Source: Pseudomonadota bacterium
GTDB lineage: Bacteria; Pseudomonadota; Alphaproteobacteria; SMXQ01
DNA: 46,510 nt
Direction of reading: 5' to 3'
Assembly: GCA_022566265.1 (NCBI GenBank)
Contig: JADFJG010000013.1
Location: forward strand, 1 to 46,510
Positions within the stretch are counted from its first letter, which is position 1. Every line of letters starts with the position of its first letter. This document shows, in pieces, positions 40,665 through 46,510 of this stretch. The notes below the pieces were generated by a model. It searched no databases and was not told the origin of the DNA. It worked only from the letters and a program-made list of their open reading frames with translations. Both the position numbers and the translations under genes were made by a program.

Positions 40665-40825
40665 GATACCTATGAGTTGGTTAACAAGTCGTTCACGAAT
40701 TACTCATATTACCGACAAGGATTTTAGCGCCCATATCGCCGCGCCCCGGATCGAGAGAAGCCGGGACGGTGGGGCTTGGCCGCCGGTTGGCGGTGATTTC
40801 GGCGGCCGTTCCTTCGCCTGAACGC

Positions 40826-40864
40826 CTTCGCCTGTCAGTCCACTTGGTGGCCTGGCAGGCGAAG
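40826..40864. repeat. GIY-YIG-associated palindrome, copy 1
   Basis: Hairpin of about 17 bp arms: CTTCGCCTGTCAG...CTGGCAGGCGAAG, with CCACTTGGTGG at the tip. It lies 7 bp beyond the stop codon of the GIY-YIG gene. Copy 2 at 41172-41210 is nearly identical and in the same orientation. Confidence 0.85.
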
Positions 40865-40870
40865 CAAGCG

Positions 40871-41110
40871 TCAGTTCCAAAACCTTTTGTTTGCAAATGC
40901 CTTGCCCGAACCTGATTTGAAATATCTTTCGAGTTCGAGCGCATTGCTCTCCGTTTCCACGGCAACATAAGATTTCAAGGTGACGGGCAGGTAAGTCTTT
41001 GTTGAAATCACCTGACCTCGTTGATGTGACGTAATGCGCCGTCGAAGGTCGTTCGTCGACCCAACGTATTTATCGCCATTGCTCAATTGAAGAAAATAGA
41101 CGTACCACAT
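40871..41110 (-). CDS. Standalone GIY-YIG nuclease domain protein
   Basis: Small nuclease of 79 residues. The GIY-YIG core is clear: 'WYVYFLQLSNGDKYVGSTND' (the YVY and YVG half-motifs), the conserved arginine in 'LRRRITSH', and a glutamate in 'ELERYFKSGSGKAF'. It is the YhbQ/UvrC N-domain-like type of free GIY-YIG protein, whose substrates are mostly unknown. The gene is distinctly lower in GC than its neighbours, lies beside tRNA-Ala(CGC), and is bracketed by two copies of one palindrome, which suggests a mobile or recently acquired unit. Confidence 0.88.
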   Translation of the reverse strand: MWYVYFLQLSNGDKYVGSTNDLRRRITSHQRGQVISTKTYLPVTLKSYVAVETESNALELERYFKSGSGKAFANKRFWN

Positions 41111-41171
41111 TGTCGTGACAGTCTCCCTACGCTCCTAAAGGAGCTTCGGGAGACACTCCTACGCCTAATCG

Positions 41172-41210
41172 CCTTCGCGTGTCAGTCCACTGAGTGGCCT
41201 GGCAGGCGAA
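41172..41210. repeat. GIY-YIG-associated palindrome, copy 2
   Basis: Same 39-base palindrome as copy 1 with few differences (CTTCGCGTGTCAG...CTGGCAGGCGAAG). Here the pairing extends outward through CGCCTTCG/CGAAGGCG and CTACGC/GCGTAG (about 41159-41222). It lies between the GIY-YIG start codon and tRNA-Ala(CGC). Confidence 0.85.
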
Positions 41211-41225
41211 GCCGAAGGCGTAGGG

Positions 41226-41301
41226 TGGTGGAGCCGAGGGGGATCGAACCCCTGACCTCGACATTGCGAACGTCGCGCTCTCCCAACTGAGCTACGGCCC
41301 C
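41226..41301 (-). tRNA. tRNA-Ala (anticodon CGC)
   Basis: 76 nt with encoded CCA. The acceptor GGGGCCG pairs with CGGCTCC. The D-arm GCTCAGTTGGGAGAGC and T-arm GGGGTTCGATCCCC are standard. Anticodon loop TTCGCAA gives CGC, which reads GCG. The palindrome of the GIY-YIG unit begins 4 bp beyond the 3' end (through its outer arm). Confidence 0.96.
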
Positions 41302-41324
41302 GGTCATTTCGCTCGCGCACGCGG

Positions 41325-41354
41325 ATAATGTGTGGTCGCGATCTTCCCTGTCAA
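41325..41354 (-). promoter_or_regulatory. Candidate promoter of tRNA-Ala(CGC)
   Basis: On the minus strand TTGACA (41349-41354) and CATTAT (41325-41330) are spaced by 18 bp, with transcription expected near 41318, 17 bases before the tRNA. Confidence 0.6.
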
Positions 41355-41501
41355 GTTCCCCTGACGCGCTCCGGTCTCGCGCCCGCCCGATCAGCCATCG
41401 CCGAAACCCCGGACCGGCCGATTTCTCGTGCTTGCGCGCCGGCCGAGGGAACGGTAGTTTTGGCGACCGTGACGAGATAATCCCGAACCCGAGGCCGGCC
41501 G

Positions 41502-41789
41502 ATGCATTCCCTGCTGATAATCATCGACACCGTGATCGACCTTTATTTGTGGGTGGTGATCATCTGGGTGATCATGAGTTGGCTGATCTCGTTTCAAGTC
41601 GTCAACACCCAGAACCGGTTCGTCTATCTCGTCAGCGATTTCCTTCACCGCCTGACCGAGCCGGCGTTGCGTCCGATACGCCGGGTGACGCCCAATCTCG
41701 GCGGCATCGACCTTGCGCCGCTGGTCCTGATCCTCATTCTTTATTTCGTGCGCCTTCTCCTGCGAGAGTATTTGTTCCCCGCCCTGTGA
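41502..41789 (+). CDS. YggT family membrane protein
   Basis: Small inner-membrane protein of 95 residues with two hydrophobic segments ('LYLWVVIIWVIMSWLISF' and 'LAPLVLILILYFVRLLL') around the conserved 'LTEPALRPIRRVTPNLGGID', the YggT signature. YggT proteins are linked to osmotic stress and cell division in some bacteria, but no activity is established. Its stop overlaps the GTG start of the DUF167 gene (GTGA), so the two are translationally coupled. Confidence 0.93.
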   Translation: MHSLLIIIDTVIDLYLWVVIIWVIMSWLISFQVVNTQNRFVYLVSDFLHRLTEPALRPIRRVTPNLGGIDLAPLVLILILYFVRLLLREYLFPAL

Positions 41790-42142
41790 GCCCCGAGCAT
41801 AAAGCACCATCTTTCACCTCCAGCCCCGATGGCGTCTCGGTCGCGGTGCGCTTGACGCCGAAGGCGGCAAAGGATCGCATCGGCGACATCCGGGCTAGCG
41901 CCGATGGCAAGGAAGCGTTGAGGGTTTGGGTCACGCCGCCGCCCGAAAGCGGCAAGGCGAACGCGGCGCTGATCGCGCTGCTGGCCAAGGAATGGAAGAT
42001 GGCGAAAGGCGGCATGACCATCAAGACCGGGGCGCGGGGACGCAACAAGACCGTGTTCCTCGCCGGCGATCCGAAGGTGCTCATGGGCAAGCTCCGGGCC
42101 TGGAGCATGAGCCGGGCCCGGAGACGGAAGCAACATGGCTGA
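41786..42142 (+). CDS. DUF167 (YggU family) protein
   Basis: 118-residue protein of the YggU/DUF167 family with the conserved '[15 protein letters not shown]' and '[22 protein letters not shown]' segments and '[12 protein letters not shown]'. No biochemical role is settled. The ORF track begins at 41330 in a region overlapping yggT; GTG 41786 gives the expected N-terminus. The folD ATG overlaps its last codons by 8 bp. Confidence 0.9.
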   Translation: MSPEHKAPSFTSSPDGVSVAVRLTPKAAKDRIGDIRASADGKEALRVWVTPPPESGKANAALIALLAKEWKMAKGGMTIKTGARGRNKTVFLAGDPKVLMGKLRAWSMSRARRRKQHG

Positions 42143-43019
42143 GGCGCGGATCATCGACGGCAAGGCCTTCGCCGCCAGGCTCAGGGCCGAGATCGCCGTC
42201 AAGGCCGAAGCGATCAAGGCCGGCCACGACATCGTTCCGGGCCTGGCGACGGTGCTGGTCGGCGAGAACCCGGCGAGCGAGATCTACGTGCGCGCCAAGT
42301 CCAAGGCCGCCAAGGCCGCCGGTATGCTGTCGTTTGCCCACAACCTGCCGGAAGAGACCCGCGAGGCCGAGTTGCTGGCGCTGATCGACCGTCTCAACGG
42401 TGACGACACGGTCAACGGCATCCTCGTGCAACTGCCCCTGCCCGGCCATATCTCCGCCCAGGCGGTGCTCGCCGCCGTCGACCCGGCCAAGGACGTCGAC
42501 GGATTTCACCCGATCAATGCCGGCAGGCTGATGACCGGCGCCGGCGGCGGCTTCGTTCCCTGCACCCCCCAAGGCTGCATGATGCTGCTGAAAAGCGTGC
42601 GCCGCGATCTCACCGGCCTCAAGGCCCTGGTGGCGGGACGCTCGAACATCGTCGGCAAGCCGATGGCGAGCCTGTTGCTGGGGGAGAACTGCACCGTCAC
42701 CATGGCCCATTCGCGCACCCGGGACCTGGCCGAAGAGTGTCGCCAGGCCGACATCCTGATCGCCGCCGTCGGCCGGCCCCGACTGATCAAGGGCGCGTGG
42801 ATCAAGCCCGGCGCCACGGTGATCGATGTCGGCTTCAGCCGCATCGAGAGCGCGCGGGGCGAGACGCTCCTCGTCGGCGACGTCCAATTCGCCGAGGCCG
42901 TCAAGGTCGCCGGCGCCATCACCCCGGTGCCCGGCGGGGTCGGGCCGATGACCATCGCCTGCCTGTTGCGCAACACCCTGATCGCCGCCTGCCGCCAGTC
43001 CGGCGTCGAGGCGCCCTGA
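42135..43019 (+). CDS. folD: Methylenetetrahydrofolate dehydrogenase / cyclohydrolase
   Basis: Bifunctional enzyme interconverting 5,10-methylene-THF and 10-formyl-THF for one-carbon metabolism. It has 294 residues. The catalytic lysine region is '[17 protein letters not shown]', then '[10 protein letters not shown]', the NADP-binding '[17 protein letters not shown]' and the C-terminal '[18 protein letters not shown]'. The ATG at 42135 overlaps the DUF167 gene. The operon yggT-DUF167-folD is common in alphaproteobacteria. Confidence 0.97.
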   Translation: MAEARIIDGKAFAARLRAEIAVKAEAIKAGHDIVPGLATVLVGENPASEIYVRAKSKAAKAAGMLSFAHNLPEETREAELLALIDRLNGDDTVNGILVQLPLPGHISAQAVLAAVDPAKDVDGFHPINAGRLMTGAGGGFVPCTPQGCMMLLKSVRRDLTGLKALVAGRSNIVGKPMASLLLGENCTVTMAHSRTRDLAEECRQADILIAAVGRPRLIKGAWIKPGATVIDVGFSRIESARGETLLVGDVQFAEAVKVAGAITPVPGGVGPMTIACLLRNTLIAACRQSGVEAP

Positions 43020-43054
43020 GGGCCGGGGGTGGCGGCTTACCAAGGAGTGACCCC

Positions 43055-43075
43055 ATGGACGTATCCGGATTATGA
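43055..43075 (+). CDS. Six-codon ORF overlapping the nnrU start
   Basis: ATG at 43055 encodes MDVSGL and stops at TGA 43073-43075, which overlaps the nnrU ATG as ATGA. AAGGAG lies 9 bases before the short ORF and is the only good Shine-Dalgarno in front of nnrU. It may be a leader that couples translation into nnrU, or simply accidental. Confidence 0.35.
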   Translation: MDVSGL

Positions 43076-43767
43076 GCGGCAGCCTAGGCGCCCTGGCGTT
43101 GGCTGCCCTCGTCTTCGTTGGCGGGCACTTCGTCCTCTCGAGCGCCCCGGTGCGCGGCGCCCTCATCGCGCGCCTCGGCAGGGTCCCCTTCACCGGCCTT
43201 TACGCGGTCTTCGCCGGCGCCACGTTCACTTGGCTGGTCATCGCTTATGGCGGCGCCCCTTTCACCGAGCTGTGGGGCGATCCCGGCTGGGCGCGTTATC
43301 CGGTGCTCCTTGTCATGCCTTTCGCCGCCATCCTCGTGGTCTGCGGTGTGCTGACGCCCAATCCGACCGGCTTGCTGGGCGAACAGGCGCGGGCGCGGGA
43401 CGATCCGGCGCCCGGCATCTTCAAGGTCACCCGCCATCCCGTGATGTCGGCCATCGCCTTGTGGGCGGCGGGGCATCTGATCGCCAACGGCGATGGCGCC
43501 TCGCTCATCTTCTTCGGCGCCATTCTAGTCCTCGCCCTCGGCGGCGTGGCCCACATGGAGGCGCGTTGGCGCGCCAAAGGCGATCCAGGCTGGCACCGTG
43601 TCGTCGCCGCGACCTCGGTGATGCCCTTCGCCGCCGCCTGGGAGGGGCGCGCCAGGATCGGCCTCGCCGAGATCGGCTGGGGACGCATGGCGCTTGGCCT
43701 CGGGCTCTATTTCGTCCTTCTGTTCGGCCACCAATGGGCGATCGGCGCCAGCCCCGGGCCTCTTTAG
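43072..43767 (+). CDS. NnrU family membrane protein
   Basis: Membrane protein of 231 residues with about six hydrophobic segments, NnrU domain family. 'GGHFVLSSAPVRGALIARLG' at the start and 'FKVTRHPVMSAIALWAAGHL' (R-H-P motif shared with isoprenylcysteine methyltransferase-like proteins) in the middle are typical. NnrU was first noted near denitrification genes; here no such genes are nearby, so its role is open. It starts inside the stop of the six-codon ORF. Confidence 0.9.
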   Translation: MSGSLGALALAALVFVGGHFVLSSAPVRGALIARLGRVPFTGLYAVFAGATFTWLVIAYGGAPFTELWGDPGWARYPVLLVMPFAAILVVCGVLTPNPTGLLGEQARARDDPAPGIFKVTRHPVMSAIALWAAGHLIANGDGASLIFFGAILVLALGGVAHMEARWRAKGDPGWHRVVAATSVMPFAAAWEGRARIGLAEIGWGRMALGLGLYFVLLFGHQWAIGASPGPL

Positions 43768-43791
43768 CGGCCCGGCAGGGCCGTCAGGCCA

Positions 43792-43857
43792 CTAAGATTA
43801 ATCCCTTGATCTTAGTTACCTGAGGACCTATATTAAGATCAATCAACTGATCTTAAT
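43792..43857. promoter_or_regulatory. Twin operator-like palindromes before AAA/DUF4143 gene
   Basis: Two palindromes with the same half-site lie in the 98-bp gap. CTAAGATTA-6-TGATCTTAG (43792-43815) matches 8 of 9 arm bases; ATTAAGATCA-6-TGATCTTAAT (43832-43857) is perfect over 10. All four half-sites are forms of TTAAGATCA and the centres are about 41 bp (near four helical turns) apart. The second ends 8 bp before the start codon. Confidence 0.7.
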
Positions 43858-43865
43858 AGCCTAAC

Positions 43866-45317
43866 ATGCTTGAAGTCACTGAAAAAGAAGTCGAAACGCG
43901 CCTCACCTTTGACAATCCCTGGTGGGGTGAGCGGGCGGGAATCGCCGCCGAAATCAGGGGATGGCCCAAACGGGCCTATTTCGAGACCTTCGCCAAGCTT
44001 GTCACGGAGACGGACGTTCGCCGCGCCGTCGTCCTGATGGGACCACGCCGGGTCGGCAAGACGGTCATGATCCAGCAGACGATCCAGCATCTGATCGACC
44101 GGGGCACGGCGCCGAAATCGATTTTTTACGTCTCCGTTGACACTCCGACTTATATGGGCCTGCCGCTGGAACGGCTGTTCCGGTTGTTCACGGAGCAGTT
44201 TGGCCACCGGCGCGAAAGCCGGCTCTACGTTTTTTTCGATGAGGTCCAGTACCTGAAAGACTGGCAGGTCCACCTCAAATCGCTGGTCGATTCGTTCCCG
44301 GCCGCGCGGTTCGTCGCCTCCGGTTCGGCGGCCGCGGCGCTTAGACTCAAAAGCCGGGAGTCAGGGGCAGGACGGTTCACCGATTTCCTGCTGCCGCCTT
44401 TGACCTTCGCCGAATTCTTGTCGTTCTCGGAACGAGAGCAAGACCTTTTCCCCGATGGCGGCGATACCATCGAAGCAACGGATTTGTCCCCTGACTTCAT
44501 CAGGTTGCTTAACCGCGATTTCATCGAGTACTTAAATTACGGAGGGTTTCCAGAGGCTGTCTTTTCCGACAGGATTCGGACGGACTTCCGGCATTTCGTC
44601 GGCAGCGACATCATCGACAAGGTCCTGCTCCGTGATCTTCCCAGCCTGTACGGGATAAGCGACACACAGGAGTTGAACCGCCTGTTCGCCACTCTTGCGT
44701 ACAACACGGGCAACGAGGTCGGCCTGGAGGGCCTTTCCAGATCGTCGGGCGTCGCCAAGAACACCTTGAAGCGGTTCTTGGAGTATCTCGAGGCGGCGTT
44801 CTTGATCCGGCGCGTCCGCCGCGTCGATCAAAACGCGAAACGATTCAAGCGCTCTGTCACGTTCAAAGTTTACCTGACCAATCCTTGTTTGCGCGCGGCG
44901 TTGTTCGGACCCGTCAGTGCTTCAGACAGGGCGATGGGCCGTCTGGCGGAAACCGGCGTTCTCAGCCAGTGGCTGCATTCCCAAGGGAGCGTCGAGCAGA
45001 TCTTTTATGCCCGCTGGAAAGACGGGGAAGTGGATTTTGTGGAGTTGGATATGGCCACCCAGTCTCCGGTGAAAGCGGTAGAGGTCAAATGGAGCGACCG
45101 CCACAGGACACACCCGGGCGAGCTCGCGACTTTCACCACTTTCGTAAGGGAAAATCGAGTGCCGGAGCACTATCTGCTGACGCGATCTCATTCGGGAGAT
45201 GGCGAAGTGGCCGGCATACCTGTGCGTTTCGTGCCGGTCAGTTTCTTCTGTTACCGGTTTGGCAAGGCCGCCATAAAGATGGGATTGGCTGTTCAGTCGG
45301 TTTCTTGGCGTCTATAA
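43866..45317 (+). CDS. AAA ATPase with DUF4143 domain
   Basis: 483 residues. The N-terminal P-loop ATPase domain (AAA_14 type) has Walker A 'GPRRVGKT' (59-66) and Walker B 'LYVFFDEVQ' (120-128). A winged-helix-like segment lies in the middle ('GLEGLSRSSGVAKNTLKRFL'). The C-terminal DUF4143 domain ends with a PD-(D/E)xK-like array: D390 in 'GEVDFVEL' and E406-x-K408 in 'AVEVKW'. So it may be an ATP-driven nuclease-like protein. This family is patchily spread, often in accessory DNA, and its substrate is unknown. Base composition is lower in GC than nearby core genes. Confidence 0.9.
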   Translation: MLEVTEKEVETRLTFDNPWWGERAGIAAEIRGWPKRAYFETFAKLVTETDVRRAVVLMGPRRVGKTVMIQQTIQHLIDRGTAPKSIFYVSVDTPTYMGLPLERLFRLFTEQFGHRRESRLYVFFDEVQYLKDWQVHLKSLVDSFPAARFVASGSAAAALRLKSRESGAGRFTDFLLPPLTFAEFLSFSEREQDLFPDGGDTIEATDLSPDFIRLLNRDFIEYLNYGGFPEAVFSDRIRTDFRHFVGSDIIDKVLLRDLPSLYGISDTQELNRLFATLAYNTGNEVGLEGLSRSSGVAKNTLKRFLEYLEAAFLIRRVRRVDQNAKRFKRSVTFKVYLTNPCLRAALFGPVSASDRAMGRLAETGVLSQWLHSQGSVEQIFYARWKDGEVDFVELDMATQSPVKAVEVKWSDRHRTHPGELATFTTFVRENRVPEHYLLTRSHSGDGEVAGIPVRFVPVSFFCYRFGKAAIKMGLAVQSVSWRL

Positions 45318-45346
45318 CTCTGGCCAACCTCTGTCGCGCCCGCGCC

Positions 45347-46510
45347 TTACCCCCGGCCCTTCTTCATCAGCCTGAGGCGCAGGGCGTTGAGCTTGATGAA
45401 GCCCTCGGCGTCGCGCTGGTCGTAGACCGTGTCGGCCTCGAAGGTGGCGAGCGCCTGGTCATAGAGGCTGACCGGCGATTTACGCCCGGTGATGGCCACC
45501 GAGCCCTTATAGAGCTTGAGCCTGACGGTGCCGGTGACGTGCTCCTGGCTGTCGTCGATCGCCGCCTGGATCATCTCGCGCTCGGGCGAGAACCAGAAGC
45601 CGTTGTAAACCAGCTCGGCGTAACGCGGCATCAGCTCGTCCTTGAGATGGGCGGCGCCGCGATCGAGGGTGATGCTCTCCACCGCCCGGTGGGCGGCGAT
45701 GAGCAGGGTGCCGCCCGGCGTCTCGTAGACGCCGCGGGACTTCATGCCGACGAAACGGTTCTCGACGATATCGGCGCGGCCGATGCCGTTCTTACCGCCG
45801 AGATCGTTGAGGCGCGCCAGCAGTTGCGCCGGCGTGAGGCGCTCGCCGTCGATCGCCACCGGGTCGCCGGCCTCGAATTCGATCTCGACATAGCTCGGCC
45901 TGTCCGGCGCCTCCTCGGGCGCGACGGTGCGGGTGAACATGGACTCGACCGGCTCGACCCAGGGGTCCTCGAGCGCCTTGCCTTCATAGGAGATGTGCAG
46001 AAGGTTGGCGTCGGTCGAATAAGGCGGCTCGCCCGATTCGTCGGTGGCAACGTCGATGCCATGGGCGGCGGCATAGTCGATCAGCTTGCTCCGGGAGGTG
46101 AGGTCCCATTCGCGCCACGGCGCGATCACCCGGATGTCGGGGTTGAGCGCGTAATAGGCGAGCTCGAAGCGCACCTGATCGTTGCCCTTGCCGGTGGCGC
46201 CATGCGCCACGGCGTCGGCGCCGGTGGCGGCGGCGATCTCGATCTGGCGCTTGGCGATGAGGGGGCGGGCGATCGAGGTGCCGAGCAGATAGACCCCTTC
46301 GTAAAGGGCGTTGGCGCGGAACATCGGGAAGACGTAATCGGTGACGAACTCCTCGCGGAGATCCTCGACATGGATCTCCTCGATGCCCATTTTTTCGGCC
46401 TTGGCCCGGGCGTCGGCGATCTCCTCGCCCTGGCCGAGGTCGGCGGTGAAGGTCACCACCTGGCAACCGTAATTCTCCTGCAGCCAGCGCAGGATCACCG
46501 AGGTATCGAG
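45347..46510 (-). CDS. argG: Argininosuccinate synthase (partial, 5' end outside window)
   Basis: ATP-dependent ligase joining citrulline and aspartate in arginine synthesis. The last 387 residues are visible; the gene runs off the right edge, where the reading frame gives '[16 protein letters not shown]', the second part of the P-loop-like AYSGGLDTS motif. '[14 protein letters not shown]', '[13 protein letters not shown]' and '[10 protein letters not shown]' are characteristic. Only about 15 N-terminal residues are missing from the usual length of about 400. Its stop is 29 bp from the convergent AAA gene. Confidence 0.97.
   Translation of the reverse strand, partial: LDTSVILRWLQENYGCQVVTFTADLGQGEEIADARAKAEKMGIEEIHVEDLREEFVTDYVFPMFRANALYEGVYLLGTSIARPLIAKRQIEIAAATGADAVAHGATGKGNDQVRFELAYYALNPDIRVIAPWREWDLTSRSKLIDYAAAHGIDVATDESGEPPYSTDANLLHISYEGKALEDPWVEPVESMFTRTVAPEEAPDRPSYVEIEFEAGDPVAIDGERLTPAQLLARLNDLGGKNGIGRADIVENRFVGMKSRGVYETPGGTLLIAAHRAVESITLDRGAAHLKDELMPRYAELVYNGFWFSPEREMIQAAIDDSQEHVTGTVRLKLYKGSVAITGRKSPVSLYDQALATFEADTVYDQRDAEGFIKLNALRLRLMKKGRG

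Overview
The window is chromosomal DNA from a GC-rich alphaproteobacterium, most likely in or near the Rhodospirillales. The evidence is gene order and alphaproteobacterial family markers (DUF1150, the TIGR02300/FYDLN zinc-ribbon protein, an NDUFA9-like protein, a KpsF-LptC-LptA-LptB-RpoN-HPF-PtsN block, and cmk-rpsA-sppA-ihfB-lapA-pyrF-trpF). It is mostly core genome. No rRNA operon, CRISPR array, prophage or complete insertion sequence is visible.

Region 1 (1-8.8 kb, minus strand): a lower-GC MFS transporter, then the translation block thrS-infC-rpmI-rplT-pheS-pheT. infC most likely starts at a rare AUA codon. A 271-bp palindromic MITE-like element ends 3 bp from the pheS start codon. Region 2 (8.8-14.4 kb): two envelope glycosyltransferases (GT9, GT4), an ABHD10-like hydrolase, an SDR epimerase, a TPR protein and a GST. 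Region 3 (14.4-21.2 kb): a REP-like perfect hairpin, gltB and gltD (glutamate synthase), then a 576-bp AT-rich intergenic region with several palindromes and an orphan minus-strand terminator.

Region 4 (21.1-30.9 kb): uppP, an NDUFA9-like protein, a 4 x 16 bp tandem repeat, tRNA-Leu(CAG) followed at once by a short RNase D, then the LPS block kpsF-lptC-lptA-lptB leading into rpoN-hpf-ptsN. DUF1150 and hsp20 follow on the minus strand. hsp20 has a sigma-32-like promoter and a 3' leader hairpin that fits a ROSE RNA thermometer. Region 5 (31.7-40.0 kb): tRNA-Ala(GGC), the TIGR02300 protein, then aroA (class II type), cmk (with a triplicated start-codon repeat), rpsA, sppA, ihfB, lapA, pyrF and trpF, all on the plus strand.

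Region 6 (40.0-46.5 kb) is more accessory. It has a small hypothetical gene, a standalone GIY-YIG nuclease bracketed by two copies of one long palindrome next to tRNA-Ala(CGC), the yggT-DUF167-folD-nnrU run, an AAA/DUF4143 ATPase preceded by two related palindromes, and the 3' part of argG, which runs off the right edge.

The best candidates for something undescribed are the palindrome-flanked GIY-YIG unit, the AAA/DUF4143 gene with its twin operator-like palindromes, the palindromic element against pheS, and the AT-rich intergenic region with a possible small RNA. All functional calls come from reading motifs and gene order. No database search was run.
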